From NCBI GenBank assembly GCA_913020495.1, contig CAJWBJ010000004.1, forward strand, positions 1-64,000: a stretch of 64,000 nucleotides of DNA, read 5' to 3'. Shown piece after piece: positions 45,750 through 53,674 of the stretch (the stretch's first letter is position 1; the number at the start of each line of letters is the position of its first letter). The position numbers and the translations under genes are program-made. Source of the stretch: an uncultured Oleiphilus sp. GTDB lineage: Bacteria > Pseudomonadota > Gammaproteobacteria > Pseudomonadales > Oleiphilaceae. A model generated the notes under the pieces. The model was not told the DNA's origin. It ran no database searches and saw nothing but the letters and a program-made list of their open reading frames with translations.

Positions 45750-46159
45750 AAGGAAGGTTTTCCTCGTAGGGCTTTGGTTTTCCCTCTCTGTGTTTTGGTA
45801 TCAACCCGGCGTCTTTTTGCACCTTTAGTAGGTTTTGTCTCCCTTCTTATTTTTTGAACAACAGTAATGCTACGAATTAACTCTTGAAGTCGCGCAAGGG
45901 CAGCCGCTTTATTTTTCTCTTGAGTTCTGTGTTGCTGGGCTTTGATGATAATAAAGCCATCTTTAGTAATACGCTTGTCTTTCAGTTCGAGTAAGCGTTC
46001 TCGATATACGCTAGGGAGAGATGAGTTATTAATATCAAAACGTAAGTGAATGGCCGATGAGACTTTATTGACATTTTGCCCCCCAGCACCTTGAGCTCGA
46101 ATTGCAGAAAGCTCAATTTCGTCATCAGAAAGAGAAACACTTTGTGTGATGGGAAGCAC
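45746..46159 (-). CDS. arfB: Alternative ribosome-rescue factor ArfB (YaeJ)
   Basis: Peptidyl-tRNA hydrolase that rescues stalled ribosomes lacking a stop codon. 137 aa with the release-factor GGQ motif in AIRAQGAGGQNVNKVSSAIHLRF (shown in part) near residue 28, and the basic C-terminal tail (KPTKGAKRRRVDTKTQRGKTK in part) that enters the empty mRNA channel. No codon-recognition domain, as expected. Starts at GTG with AGGA upstream. First gene of a two-gene unit with the pseudouridine synthase. Confidence 0.93.
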   Translation of the reverse strand: MLPITQSVSLSDDEIELSAIRAQGAGGQNVNKVSSAIHLRFDINNSSLPSVYRERLLELKDKRITKDGFIIIKAQQHRTQEKNKAAALARLQELIRSITVVQKIRRETKPTKGAKRRRVDTKTQRGKTKALRGKPSF

Positions 46160-46227
46160 TTCTGATAAATCCTTGGTTTAGTCGGGCTATCATTAATAAT
46201 AGCCGAGTTTAAATATTTAAAGGGTAC

Positions 46228-46479
46228 TTAACTGCATTGAGTGATTTGACCCATTTTCTTGGCCGCCATAATACAGCCTCTTTCTGTATCAGTCGCCTCT
46301 TTACAGCTTTTCAGTAAATCCTTGTATGGTGGTGACATTTTCCCAAGTACTTTCTGAGCGTGTTTAACAACTTTCTTGCATTCTTTTACGGAAATGGGGT
46401 CATAACTAGTACAGCCCTGCATAATAAGAATTGAAGTAATGAGTCCTAGACGCAAAATAATAGAATTAAATATTTTCAA
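46228..46479 (-). CDS. Small Cys-rich putative lipoprotein
   Basis: 83 aa from a TTG start preceded by AGAGG at 6 nt. N-terminal hydrophobic core (IILRLGLITSILIM) ends in QGC, an imperfect lipobox, so the mature protein may be lipid-anchored at Cys23. The mature part contains four further Cys (KECKKV, KSCKEA, RGCIM, QCS) in a helical, Lys-rich sequence, suggesting two disulphides. No family recognised. Separate from the arfB unit by 68 bases. Confidence 0.6.
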   Translation of the reverse strand: MKIFNSIILRLGLITSILIMQGCTSYDPISVKECKKVVKHAQKVLGKMSPPYKDLLKSCKEATDTERGCIMAAKKMGQITQCS

Positions 46480-46589
46480 TGGTCACCTCTACTTTGCTAG
46501 AAAAATTATATTGTAAGGTAATGATCATGATGTAAAGTAAGGTTAGTTCAGATTCAAAATAAATCATTACTAATCTTCTTTATGTAAAG

Positions 46590-48746
46590 CTACTTCTGAG
46601 TTGCCTGGACTGATGTTAGGGCGATTGTGAATACAATGTCATCAACGAGAGCGCCGCGTGATAAGTCATTTACTGGCTTACGTAAGCCTTGTAACATCGG
46701 ACCTATGCTGATGACATTAGCGCTACGTTGAACAGCTTTGTATGTTGTGTTTCCGGTATTTAAATCAGGAAATATAAACACAGTCGCTTTACCGGCTACA
46801 GGGCTATTTGGTGCTTTCTTTTTGGCAACGCTTTCGATTGCCGCTGCATCGTATTGCAGTGGGCCATCTATTAATAAATCAGGGCGTTTTTCTTGCGCGA
46901 TGCGTGTTGCTTCTCTAACTTTATCAACATCCTGACCTGCGCCACTTTTACCCGTACTATAGCTTATCATTGCAATCTTGGGTTCAATGCCAAAGGCTTT
47001 TGCTGAGTCAGCACTTTGAATTGCAATGTCTGCAAGTTCTTCAGCATTTGGGTCAGGGTTGATGGCGCAATCACCATAGACTAAAACTTGTTCAGGGAGA
47101 CACATAAAAAATACTGATGAAACGACCTTCGCTTTTGGCATCGTCTTTATTAGCTGTAGAGCCGGGCGAACCGTATTTGCAGTGGTATGAACTGCACCGG
47201 AAACTAAACCATCAACTTCATCAAGCGCAAGCATCATCGTTGCGAGAACAACATTGTCTTCTAACATTGCCAGCGCCATTTGAGGCGTGACGCCTTTGCT
47301 TTTTCTTAATTCAGTCATTGGTGCTACATATTTTTCACGCACTTCATCCGGGTCAATTATTTGAATATCGTTAGGAAGTTTCAAACCTTGTGAGGCAGCA
47401 ACGTTCTGAATTTCTGAAGGCTTGCCAACTAGAATGCAATTGGCCAGATTTCTTTGATGGCAAATGACTGCAGCATTAACTGTTCTAGGTTCATTTCCTT
47501 CTGGCAAGATAATTGTTTTATTAGCATCACGTGCATTCTCTGAAAGCTGATAACGGAATGCGGGGGGAGAAAGCCTTGTTGCTCGCTCTTTCTTGCAATG
47601 TGTTTTTAACCACTCAATATCTAGGTGTTTGGCAACTGTCGCCATCACGTCATCCATACGGTTGATATCATCAACTGGAACTTTATTGCTCATATTCGAC
47701 ATACGAATAGATGTATGAAATGTGTCGTTAGTACTCATTAATACCGGTAAGCCAGTCTTCAATGCCGATTGGCATAAACCTAAAATTTGCGGCTCAGGTT
47801 GGTAATTTCCGGTAAGAACAATGCCCGCAAGCGGGGTTCCATTTAATGCCGTCATGCAAGCGGCAAGGAGTACATCGGTTCGGTCTCCTGGTGTGACAAT
47901 CAAGCAGCCAGGAGTCAGAGCATTGATTAAATTAGGGACCGTTCTGGCGCAAATTGAAATTTTCAATACACGTCTGTCTTGTATAGCACCTTCATTTATA
48001 ATTGATAAATTGCATTCGTTTGCAACATCAATTGTACGTGGTGCAAACAAATGAGGGTCAAGTGGGATTTGCCCTAAAAGTTTGAATTTATCTGTAAAAA
48101 CTTTACAGTTATTTAAGAAATCAGAAGCAGGGTTGTTTTCATGGTTTTTTGGTGTGTCTGCTGGTGAACGCTCGTCGCCAACGAATAGTGTTTCTGTTTC
48201 GTGTTGACTAGAAAACGACTGACCAACTTTATTTAGAATGCAGCCAAGTAGGTCGGGGTGCTCCGATGACGAGAATGCGTTGGCAGCAGTTTTCAGGTGT
48301 TTATCTAGCTCGGCTGGGGTTAAATACTTTGCATCGGTAACTAAAATGACTTCAGCGTTTAAATTATTCGCTATCTCAACGTTTAGTTGATTAGCAAAAG
48401 GCGTGCTTTGATCGGGAACAAGCCCCTCGACGATAATAATGTCGTAGTTCGGTTGAAAAGCTTGATAGCAACCAACAACCTTTTCCATTAATAAACCTTT
48501 CTCCCCTCGATTGAGGTAAGTTTGAGCTTCAGCAATATTAATAGGTGTTGGGCTGTCAATATGACTAATATTTTTAGCGAAATGGATCGATAATTCGGTT
48601 TTACCTTCATTGAGCTGAACTTGGGTAATTGGCTTATAAAAGCCAACTCGTACACCAATTTCATCAAGTGCACGCACCAAACCTAAACTGACTGATGTTA
48701 AACCTGAATTTTGAACGCTTGGAGATATAAAAAGAGGTTTGGCCAT
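46590..48746 (-). CDS. pta: Phosphate acetyltransferase (long form)
   Basis: Interconverts acetyl-CoA and acetyl phosphate. 718 aa, equal to the E. coli enzyme. N-terminal P-loop-related domain (~1-200; LFISPSVQNSGLTSVSLGLVRAL), central DRTGG domain (~235-345) and catalytic C-terminal domain (~395-715; ILPEGNEPRTVNAA, VSGAVHTTANTVRPALQLIK in part, SYSTGKSGAG, VFIFPDLNTGNTTYKAVQR in part). Its start overlaps the ackA stop by one base (TAATG), so the two are coupled. Confidence 0.96.
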   Translation of the reverse strand: MAKPLFISPSVQNSGLTSVSLGLVRALDEIGVRVGFYKPITQVQLNEGKTELSIHFAKNISHIDSPTPINIAEAQTYLNRGEKGLLMEKVVGCYQAFQPNYDIIIVEGLVPDQSTPFANQLNVEIANNLNAEVILVTDAKYLTPAELDKHLKTAANAFSSSEHPDLLGCILNKVGQSFSSQHETETLFVGDERSPADTPKNHENNPASDFLNNCKVFTDKFKLLGQIPLDPHLFAPRTIDVANECNLSIINEGAIQDRRVLKISICARTVPNLINALTPGCLIVTPGDRTDVLLAACMTALNGTPLAGIVLTGNYQPEPQILGLCQSALKTGLPVLMSTNDTFHTSIRMSNMSNKVPVDDINRMDDVMATVAKHLDIEWLKTHCKKERATRLSPPAFRYQLSENARDANKTIILPEGNEPRTVNAAVICHQRNLANCILVGKPSEIQNVAASQGLKLPNDIQIIDPDEVREKYVAPMTELRKSKGVTPQMALAMLEDNVVLATMMLALDEVDGLVSGAVHTTANTVRPALQLIKTMPKAKVVSSVFFMCLPEQVLVYGDCAINPDPNAEELADIAIQSADSAKAFGIEPKIAMISYSTGKSGAGQDVDKVREATRIAQEKRPDLLIDGPLQYDAAAIESVAKKKAPNSPVAGKATVFIFPDLNTGNTTYKAVQRSANVISIGPMLQGLRKPVNDLSRGALVDDIVFTIALTSVQATQK

Positions 48747-49933
48747 TAAAAAGTACCCGGAATTAATTCAAGAGTGTCATTCACAATCATAAGTTCTTCA
48801 TCGGTAGGAATAACGATAATATTTTTAGAATCAGCGTCATTAATTACCTTGTTAGAGCAATTGAGGCTGTTTAAGTCTTTGTCCAATGTAAAACCCAGAA
48901 TGAGTAAGTGGTCAGTTGTTTTCTCGCGAACCAGTGGCGAGTTTTCTCCAATACCCCCTGTAAAGACCAGCGCATCAATATGTGTAAGAGAGACCATCAT
49001 TGCTGCAATGTATTTTGCGAGCCTGAAACAGAAGATGTCGATTGCTAGTTGGCTGAGTTTGTGGCCTTGTGCTGCTTGTTCGCATAAGGTTCTCATATCA
49101 TTACTGATGCCAGATATACCAAGCAATCCGCTTTCTTTATTTAAAGTACGAGATATGTCCTCAGGGCTTAAGCCTTTTGAAATTAAGTAATCGAAAAGGC
49201 CAGGGTCAATATCACCAGAGCGAGTCCCCATTACGAGGCCTTCAAGGGGGGTCATTCCCATGCTAGTATCAACACTTGCCCCGTTTGCTATTGCTGCCAC
49301 ACTCGCACCGTTTCCTAAATGTGCTGTAACAAGATTAAGAGTATCAACTTGCTTGTTTAATAATTTTGATGCCTGAAGGGTTACGAAGCGATGACTCGTG
49401 CCATGAAAACCATATCGACGAACACCGTCATCTTTGTAGAATTTATATGGGATCGCATAAGTGTAGGCGTGTTCAGGCATGGTTTGATGAAAAGATGTAT
49501 CGAAAACGGCCACTTGGTTAAGCTTAGGAAATAGAGTAGCTAAAATATTAATACCAAGTAAGTTGGCAGGGTTATGCAGAGGTGCGAGTGGGATGCAGTT
49601 TTTTATTTCAGAAATAACCTCTTGTGTGATGATAACTGATTGTTTAAATGATTCGCCGCCATGAACAACACGGTGTCCAATTCCTACAAGCTCTAGCTTT
49701 AAGTCAAAAGTTTTTTGTAGCTCAATAATAAGCAAGTCGATCGCATGTTGATGATCTTTAGTATCGAGAGTTGACTTTATCTCGGTGTTGAGCAGTTTAA
49801 TATGTAGCTTGGCGTTAACTGAATTGAGTGACTCAGCAAGGCCTTCCGCGAGTAATTGATGGTCAATACTGTATAAGGCAAATTTAAGAGAAGAACTGCC
49901 GCAATTAATGACTAGAATGAGCTTCGAATTCAT
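48746..49933 (-). CDS. ackA: Acetate kinase
   Basis: Phosphorylates acetate with ATP, or makes ATP from acetyl phosphate. The start is taken at ATG 49933 (MNSKLILVINCGSSSLK) rather than the TTG seven codons upstream; neither has a strong ribosome site. Motifs: LVINCGSSSLKFALY, GHRVVHGGESF, AVFDTSFHQTMP, YGFHGTSHRFV, VTAHLGNGASVAAI and FTGGIGENSPLVRE. Length ~395 aa is normal. Forms the ackA-pta operon; acetyl phosphate made here can also phosphorylate response regulators. Confidence 0.96.
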   Translation of the reverse strand: MNSKLILVINCGSSSLKFALYSIDHQLLAEGLAESLNSVNAKLHIKLLNTEIKSTLDTKDHQHAIDLLIIELQKTFDLKLELVGIGHRVVHGGESFKQSVIITQEVISEIKNCIPLAPLHNPANLLGINILATLFPKLNQVAVFDTSFHQTMPEHAYTYAIPYKFYKDDGVRRYGFHGTSHRFVTLQASKLLNKQVDTLNLVTAHLGNGASVAAIANGASVDTSMGMTPLEGLVMGTRSGDIDPGLFDYLISKGLSPEDISRTLNKESGLLGISGISNDMRTLCEQAAQGHKLSQLAIDIFCFRLAKYIAAMMVSLTHIDALVFTGGIGENSPLVREKTTDHLLILGFTLDKDLNSLNCSNKVINDADSKNIIVIPTDEELMIVNDTLELIPGTF

Positions 49934-50004
49934 AGTGTATATTACTTGTTTCAAACGGAAAGTGGATCGTAGACGGACTCTACTATCAACACAAGTTATA
50001 AAAT

Positions 50005-51216
50005 TTACTTATCTTGTAATGTGATTGCGAGTCTTGAACATTCAAAGTAAATATCATTGATTATCTTGGCATTTAAATTAAATTTTCCTAGTTCTACCCA
50101 GTTAAATTTTTGCCAGTGAGATTGCTCTAAATAAAGCGTTGTTTGCAATGCAAGGCCTGCATTACCTTTAAAAGAAAGTAGTGCTGAGCTTATATTCTGG
50201 TCAAGTAAAATATGACTGACAACTTCTTCAATGCTTTGATCAAAAAATGCATCGAGACAAGATAAAAGTCCGACAGTATAAAATTGCTCTTTTTCGTAAG
50301 GGCTTATAAATTCAGCTAATTTTTCACACATTAATGCTCGCACAAGAGCTAAATAATGTAGTGATTGCGGCTTATCATCGAGCTTGCTTAAGGCAAGTAA
50401 GCTTGCCCAGCTTTTAATCTTATCAATACCTAATAAGGTGACTGCTTTATGAATAGACTCTATAGTTTTGTTGCGTTTAAACGCAGCAGAATTGATAAGC
50501 TTCAATAGTTTAAAACTTAAAGCAGGGTCTTTAGTAATTGTTTTTGTCAGCGCAGTTAAATCAACTTCGGGTGCCTGAATTTCGGAAATTAATTTAAGAA
50601 CAGAAAGCTTGCCTGCTGCAATTTTTTTTCCTTTAATAATTTCAGGTTTAGATAAAAAATAACCTTGGAACATGTCACAACCAAGGTCTAAGCAGCGCTT
50701 GAACTCAGCTTGAGTTTCTATTTTTTCAGCGAGTAATTTCACATTGTAGCTTTTTAAGGTATTGATCGTTGTTTTAAGCTCAGTGTCGCTCATTTCAGGC
50801 AGTTCCAGCTTAATAATGTCGACAAGCTCTAAAATAGGCTTGTATCGTTCATCCATAATAAAGTCATCAAGTGCTAACGTGTAACCACTTTTTTTCAAGG
50901 ATTTTAAGCTTTCGATAATTTGGTCAGTGATTTCGATATCTTCTAATACTTCAATGATAATAGCTTGGGAGTTAAATAGTGGTGGGCTATTTAATAGCTC
51001 GGCAGTGAAGTTAACAAAAGCCGGTAAACCACCTGTCACAGAAGCTAGGTCTGTTTCAGTGAATAGACTGAGTAATACTCGGGATGTCGCTCGATTACCA
51101 TCAAAGCTTGTCAGAGCGGGCGCGCTGTCCTCGCGAAAAAGTAACTCATAACCAATGATTTCTTTTTGTGTGTCATAAATAGGTTGGCGAGCTAAAAGTA
51201 TGTCTTGTTTATCCAT
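50005..51216 (-). CDS. EAL-HDOD signalling protein, catalytically degenerate EAL
   Basis: N-terminal EAL-like domain (~1-200; LLARQPIYDTQKEIIGYELLFR) in which the EAL tripeptide has become ELL and the other metal-binding motifs are lost, as in the YuxH family. A C-terminal HDOD domain follows (~205-380; LLKLINSAAFKRNKTIESIHKAVTLLG in part). Such proteins are thought to bind rather than hydrolyse c-di-GMP and to act through protein contacts. Downstream of it lies the ackA promoter region; monocistronic. Confidence 0.9.
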   Translation of the reverse strand: MDKQDILLARQPIYDTQKEIIGYELLFREDSAPALTSFDGNRATSRVLLSLFTETDLASVTGGLPAFVNFTAELLNSPPLFNSQAIIIEVLEDIEITDQIIESLKSLKKSGYTLALDDFIMDERYKPILELVDIIKLELPEMSDTELKTTINTLKSYNVKLLAEKIETQAEFKRCLDLGCDMFQGYFLSKPEIIKGKKIAAGKLSVLKLISEIQAPEVDLTALTKTITKDPALSFKLLKLINSAAFKRNKTIESIHKAVTLLGIDKIKSWASLLALSKLDDKPQSLHYLALVRALMCEKLAEFISPYEKEQFYTVGLLSCLDAFFDQSIEEVVSHILLDQNISSALLSFKGNAGLALQTTLYLEQSHWQKFNWVELGKFNLNAKIINDIYFECSRLAITLQDK

Positions 51217-51430
51217 ATGTTCACTTACTTGATCTGTGAAATTGACTTGATTTAATCAGCACCGATAATAATCAGGCTTTAAGGTTTGAATTTATTAAGG
51301 ATAAGTGTAGTCGATACGTTAGAACATGGAGGAAAAAAACAAAGGTAGAATGTAAAATTTAGTGATATAAAATAGATAATTATTTGAAGTAAATAAGAGA
51401 ATAATAATGTGGGATAGTTTGAAAGAAAAA

Positions 51431-51506
51431 TGGCGTCCCCTAGGGGAGTCGAACCCCTGTTACCGCCGTGAAAGGGCGGTGTCCTAGGCCTCTAGACGAA
51501 GGGGAC
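51431..51506 (-). tRNA. tRNA-Glu (anticodon TTC)
   Basis: 76 nt on the minus strand with a complete cloverleaf: acceptor GTCCCCT / AGGGGAC, D-arm, anticodon arm CCGCC-CTTTCAC-GGCGG with anticodon TTC, T-arm CAGGGG-TTCGAAT-CCCCT, discriminator G and an encoded CCA end. T-rich sequence follows immediately, consistent with termination. Decodes GAA and GAG. Confidence 0.97.
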
Positions 51507-51622
51507 GCAACTGCTTCTTCGCTGAAGTGGCGTGCATAATAGGCGAGAGTTTTTCCTAAGTCAACGATTAATTATAGAGCGATGAATTTTAATTAGTTGG
51601 TTTAAAAAAAGGCTAAAAAGCA

Positions 51623-52195
51623 TTACTGAATTTGGTTTAAACATGCTTTTAAGTTGTTTGCTGTTAAATCAAAAGCAGCTAGCGTGCCTTTTGATTTAAT
51701 AAGCTGGTAAAAACTTATTATTGTTGGTTGGTAGTGAGAAGGGAAGTTATCAAGTAGCTGTTCGAGTGTTTTTTGCTGGTCAGCCATTAATATAAGCTCG
51801 TATCTGAGTTTGTTTTCGCCAGAGCAAAAATAATAATTATGTTCCAACATATCAGGCGCAGGTTTACCTTTAATTTGAAAAACAGCAGTAGAACAGCGCG
51901 CATAGTTTGTATTGATGTCTGCGTAAGTATTTAATATTCCGATTTTTTTAGCTAGATCATAAACATATTTGACGCGTTTTTTTGCTGCTCTAGTAATGTT
52001 AGGCAGTGATTCTATTGCTAGTTGCTTTGGCAGTCCTCTTTGATATAACTGAAGAATAGTGAGGTGTTCGCTGGTTATGATTGAGCAAGAAAGGTATGTA
52101 TGCTTAAAGTTTTTTGAAGTTTCATTGATAGGTTTTGCGGAGACCGCTTGATTGATATTCGAAAGAAATAAAAGTAGAAAAAAATACTTTAGCAT
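51623..52195 (-). CDS. Hypothetical secreted protein with internal duplication
   Basis: 190 aa with a signal peptide (MLKYFFLLLFLSNINQAVSA). The mature protein is two divergent copies of a ~70-residue helical unit: copy 1 runs from HTYLSCS to NTNYARC, copy 2 from HNYYFCS to NNLKAC. Shared positions include Y..C at the start, a QL.....P segment, (Y)(D/Q)L.K..G.L and a closing Cys, so each unit probably has one disulphide. No family recognised. Downstream of nothing obvious; single gene between tRNA-Glu and the chelatase gene. Confidence 0.62.
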   Translation of the reverse strand: MLKYFFLLLFLSNINQAVSAKPINETSKNFKHTYLSCSIITSEHLTILQLYQRGLPKQLAIESLPNITRAAKKRVKYVYDLAKKIGILNTYADINTNYARCSTAVFQIKGKPAPDMLEHNYYFCSGENKLRYELILMADQQKTLEQLLDNFPSHYQPTIISFYQLIKSKGTLAAFDLTANNLKACLNQIQ

Positions 52196-52284
52196 GTTGA
52201 TGATTGATGCCTTATGAGTTTGGTTAAATATGCTCTCTTTAGAAGTTTAGTCTAAATAATGATTATAATCATAGCGTTTATTTA

Positions 52285-52644
52285 TCACTTAATATGTCTA
52301 TCAATAATCAACTCTACAGCTAATGCCAGCTCTGCCTGTTCGCCAAGAGGGGGTAATAAATCGATTTCTATAGCGAATTTTTTTTTAAGTACTGCAAGCT
52401 GCTTTGGAATATCGTGCCTGAGGTGCTTACCTTTTGCTAAAAATAAAGGAAGAATTGTAATGCTTTGGTAGCCATCTTTTACAGCGCTCTCGACAGCATG
52501 ACTTAGCGAGGGGGTGCTAAGCTCCATGTAGGCAAGCTTGGTGTTTGGGTATTTGGCCCTAGCACTGTGTGTGAATTGCTTAAAGGTGTCTGACCAAGAC
52601 TCATCTGTACTGCCATGTGCAAGTAAAATTACTAAGTTGTGCAT
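52285..52644 (-). CDS. CbiX/SirB-type single-domain sirohydrochlorin/cobalt chelatase-like protein
   Basis: Start taken at ATG 52644 (MHNLVILLAHGS), which has GAGG 5-6 nt upstream; the 18 extra N-terminal residues of the track ORF lack family similarity. The protein (119 aa) shows the CbiX metal-binding His in LLAHGSTD and the second site in LFLAKGKHLRHDIP. Expected to insert Co or Fe/Ni into a tetrapyrrole (cobalamin or sirohaem pathway). No other tetrapyrrole gene in the window. Divergent from the CoxD-like gene, with a long palindrome between them. Confidence 0.83.
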   Translation of the reverse strand: MHNLVILLAHGSTDESWSDTFKQFTHSARAKYPNTKLAYMELSTPSLSHAVESAVKDGYQSITILPLFLAKGKHLRHDIPKQLAVLKKKFAIEIDLLPPLGEQAELALAVELIIDRHIK

Positions 52645-52730
52645 CGATACCTCAATTAAATGTGCTGATAGTAAAGATGGTAACTGATTTGGCGACATTT
52701 TTAAATTTGAGAAATGTTGTGCTTTCCGTT

Positions 52731-52767
52731 TAGTGTAAAACTAGAATATACTTCTAGTTTTACACTA
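52731..52767. promoter_or_regulatory. Perfect 16-bp inverted repeat in divergent promoter region
   Basis: TAGTGTAAAACTAGAA and its exact complement flank a 5-nt spacer (tatac), making a 37-bp palindrome between the chelatase-like and CoxD-like genes (87 and 44 bases from the respective starts). A TATACT string in the middle could be a -10 element. An operator, a protein-bound extruding hairpin or a terminator of an unseen transcript are possible; no long T-tract follows. Confidence 0.55.
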
Positions 52768-52810
52768 TCGAATACCGATCATCAGACTAAAAAATTACAG
52801 GTAATAAAAT

Positions 52811-53653
52811 ATGGGTTTTAAAGGCACGAGCGAATATATAGCGACGAGCGATCTCCAAATGGCGGTTAATGCTGCTATCTCACTTGAAAAGCCATTGCTG
52901 ATTAAAGGTGAGCCTGGGACTGGTAAAACGATGTTGGCAGAACAAATTGCTGCATCAATGGGACTAAAGCTAATTCAGTGGCACATTAAATCAACAACGA
53001 AAGCACAACAAGGTTTGTATGAATATGATGCGGTTTCGCGATTACGTGATTCTCAGTTAGGTAATGACAAAGTACATGATATCTCTAATTATATCGTTAA
53101 AGGAAAGTTGTGGGAGGCTTTTGATTCAGATGAGCGTGTTGTGTTGTTAATTGATGAAATTGACAAGGCTGATATCGAGTTTCCAAACGATCTGTTAGTT
53201 GAAATAGATAAAATGGAATTTTTTGTTTATGAAACACAAGAACGAGTTGTCGCGAAGCAGCGGCCTATCGTATTGATTACCAGTAATAATGAAAAAGAAC
53301 TGCCTGATGCATTCCTTCGTCGTTGTTTTTTCCATTATATAAATTTTCCTGATAGCGAAACTATGCAGAAAATTGTTGATGTTCATTATCCCAATCTAAA
53401 GCAGGACTTGTTAAAAGAAGCATTGGATGTTTTTTTTGATGTTCGCAAAGTTCCTGGTTTAAAGAAAAAGCCTTCTACAAGCGAGTTGATTGATTGGTTG
53501 AAATTGCTGATGGCTGATGAATTATCTGAAAAAATGCTTCAAGAGCGTGACCCGTCCAAAGCAATACCACCGCTTTATGGTGCGCTATTAAAAAATGAGC
53601 AAGATGTGCATTTGCTTCAGCGCTTGGCTTTTATGTCAAGACGTAAAGGCTGA
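52811..53653 (+). CDS. MoxR-type AAA+ ATPase, CoxD-like
   Basis: 280-aa ATPase distinct from the bat-operon MoxR. Walker A is GEPGTGKT (~residue 37), Walker B VLLIDEIDKAD, sensor 1 VLITSNNEKELPDAFLRRC with arginine finger. The start YIATSDLQMAVNAAISLEKPLLIKGEPGTG (in part) and the IKSTTKAQQGLYEYDAVSRL segment are typical of the CoxD/APE2220-like branch, which pairs with a VWA protein of CoxE type. The VWA gene follows after 21 bases. Confidence 0.9.
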   Translation: MGFKGTSEYIATSDLQMAVNAAISLEKPLLIKGEPGTGKTMLAEQIAASMGLKLIQWHIKSTTKAQQGLYEYDAVSRLRDSQLGNDKVHDISNYIVKGKLWEAFDSDERVVLLIDEIDKADIEFPNDLLVEIDKMEFFVYETQERVVAKQRPIVLITSNNEKELPDAFLRRCFFHYINFPDSETMQKIVDVHYPNLKQDLLKEALDVFFDVRKVPGLKKKPSTSELIDWLKLLMADELSEKMLQERDPSKAIPPLYGALLKNEQDVHLLQRLAFMSRRKG

Positions 53654-53674
53654 GTCGTATTGTGGGGTAGATAA

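Noticed and set aside
46184-46204. GGCTAT/ATAGCC hairpin downstream of the small lipoprotein gene
   Set aside because: Only six base pairs and no T-tract on the minus strand; not strong enough to call a terminator.
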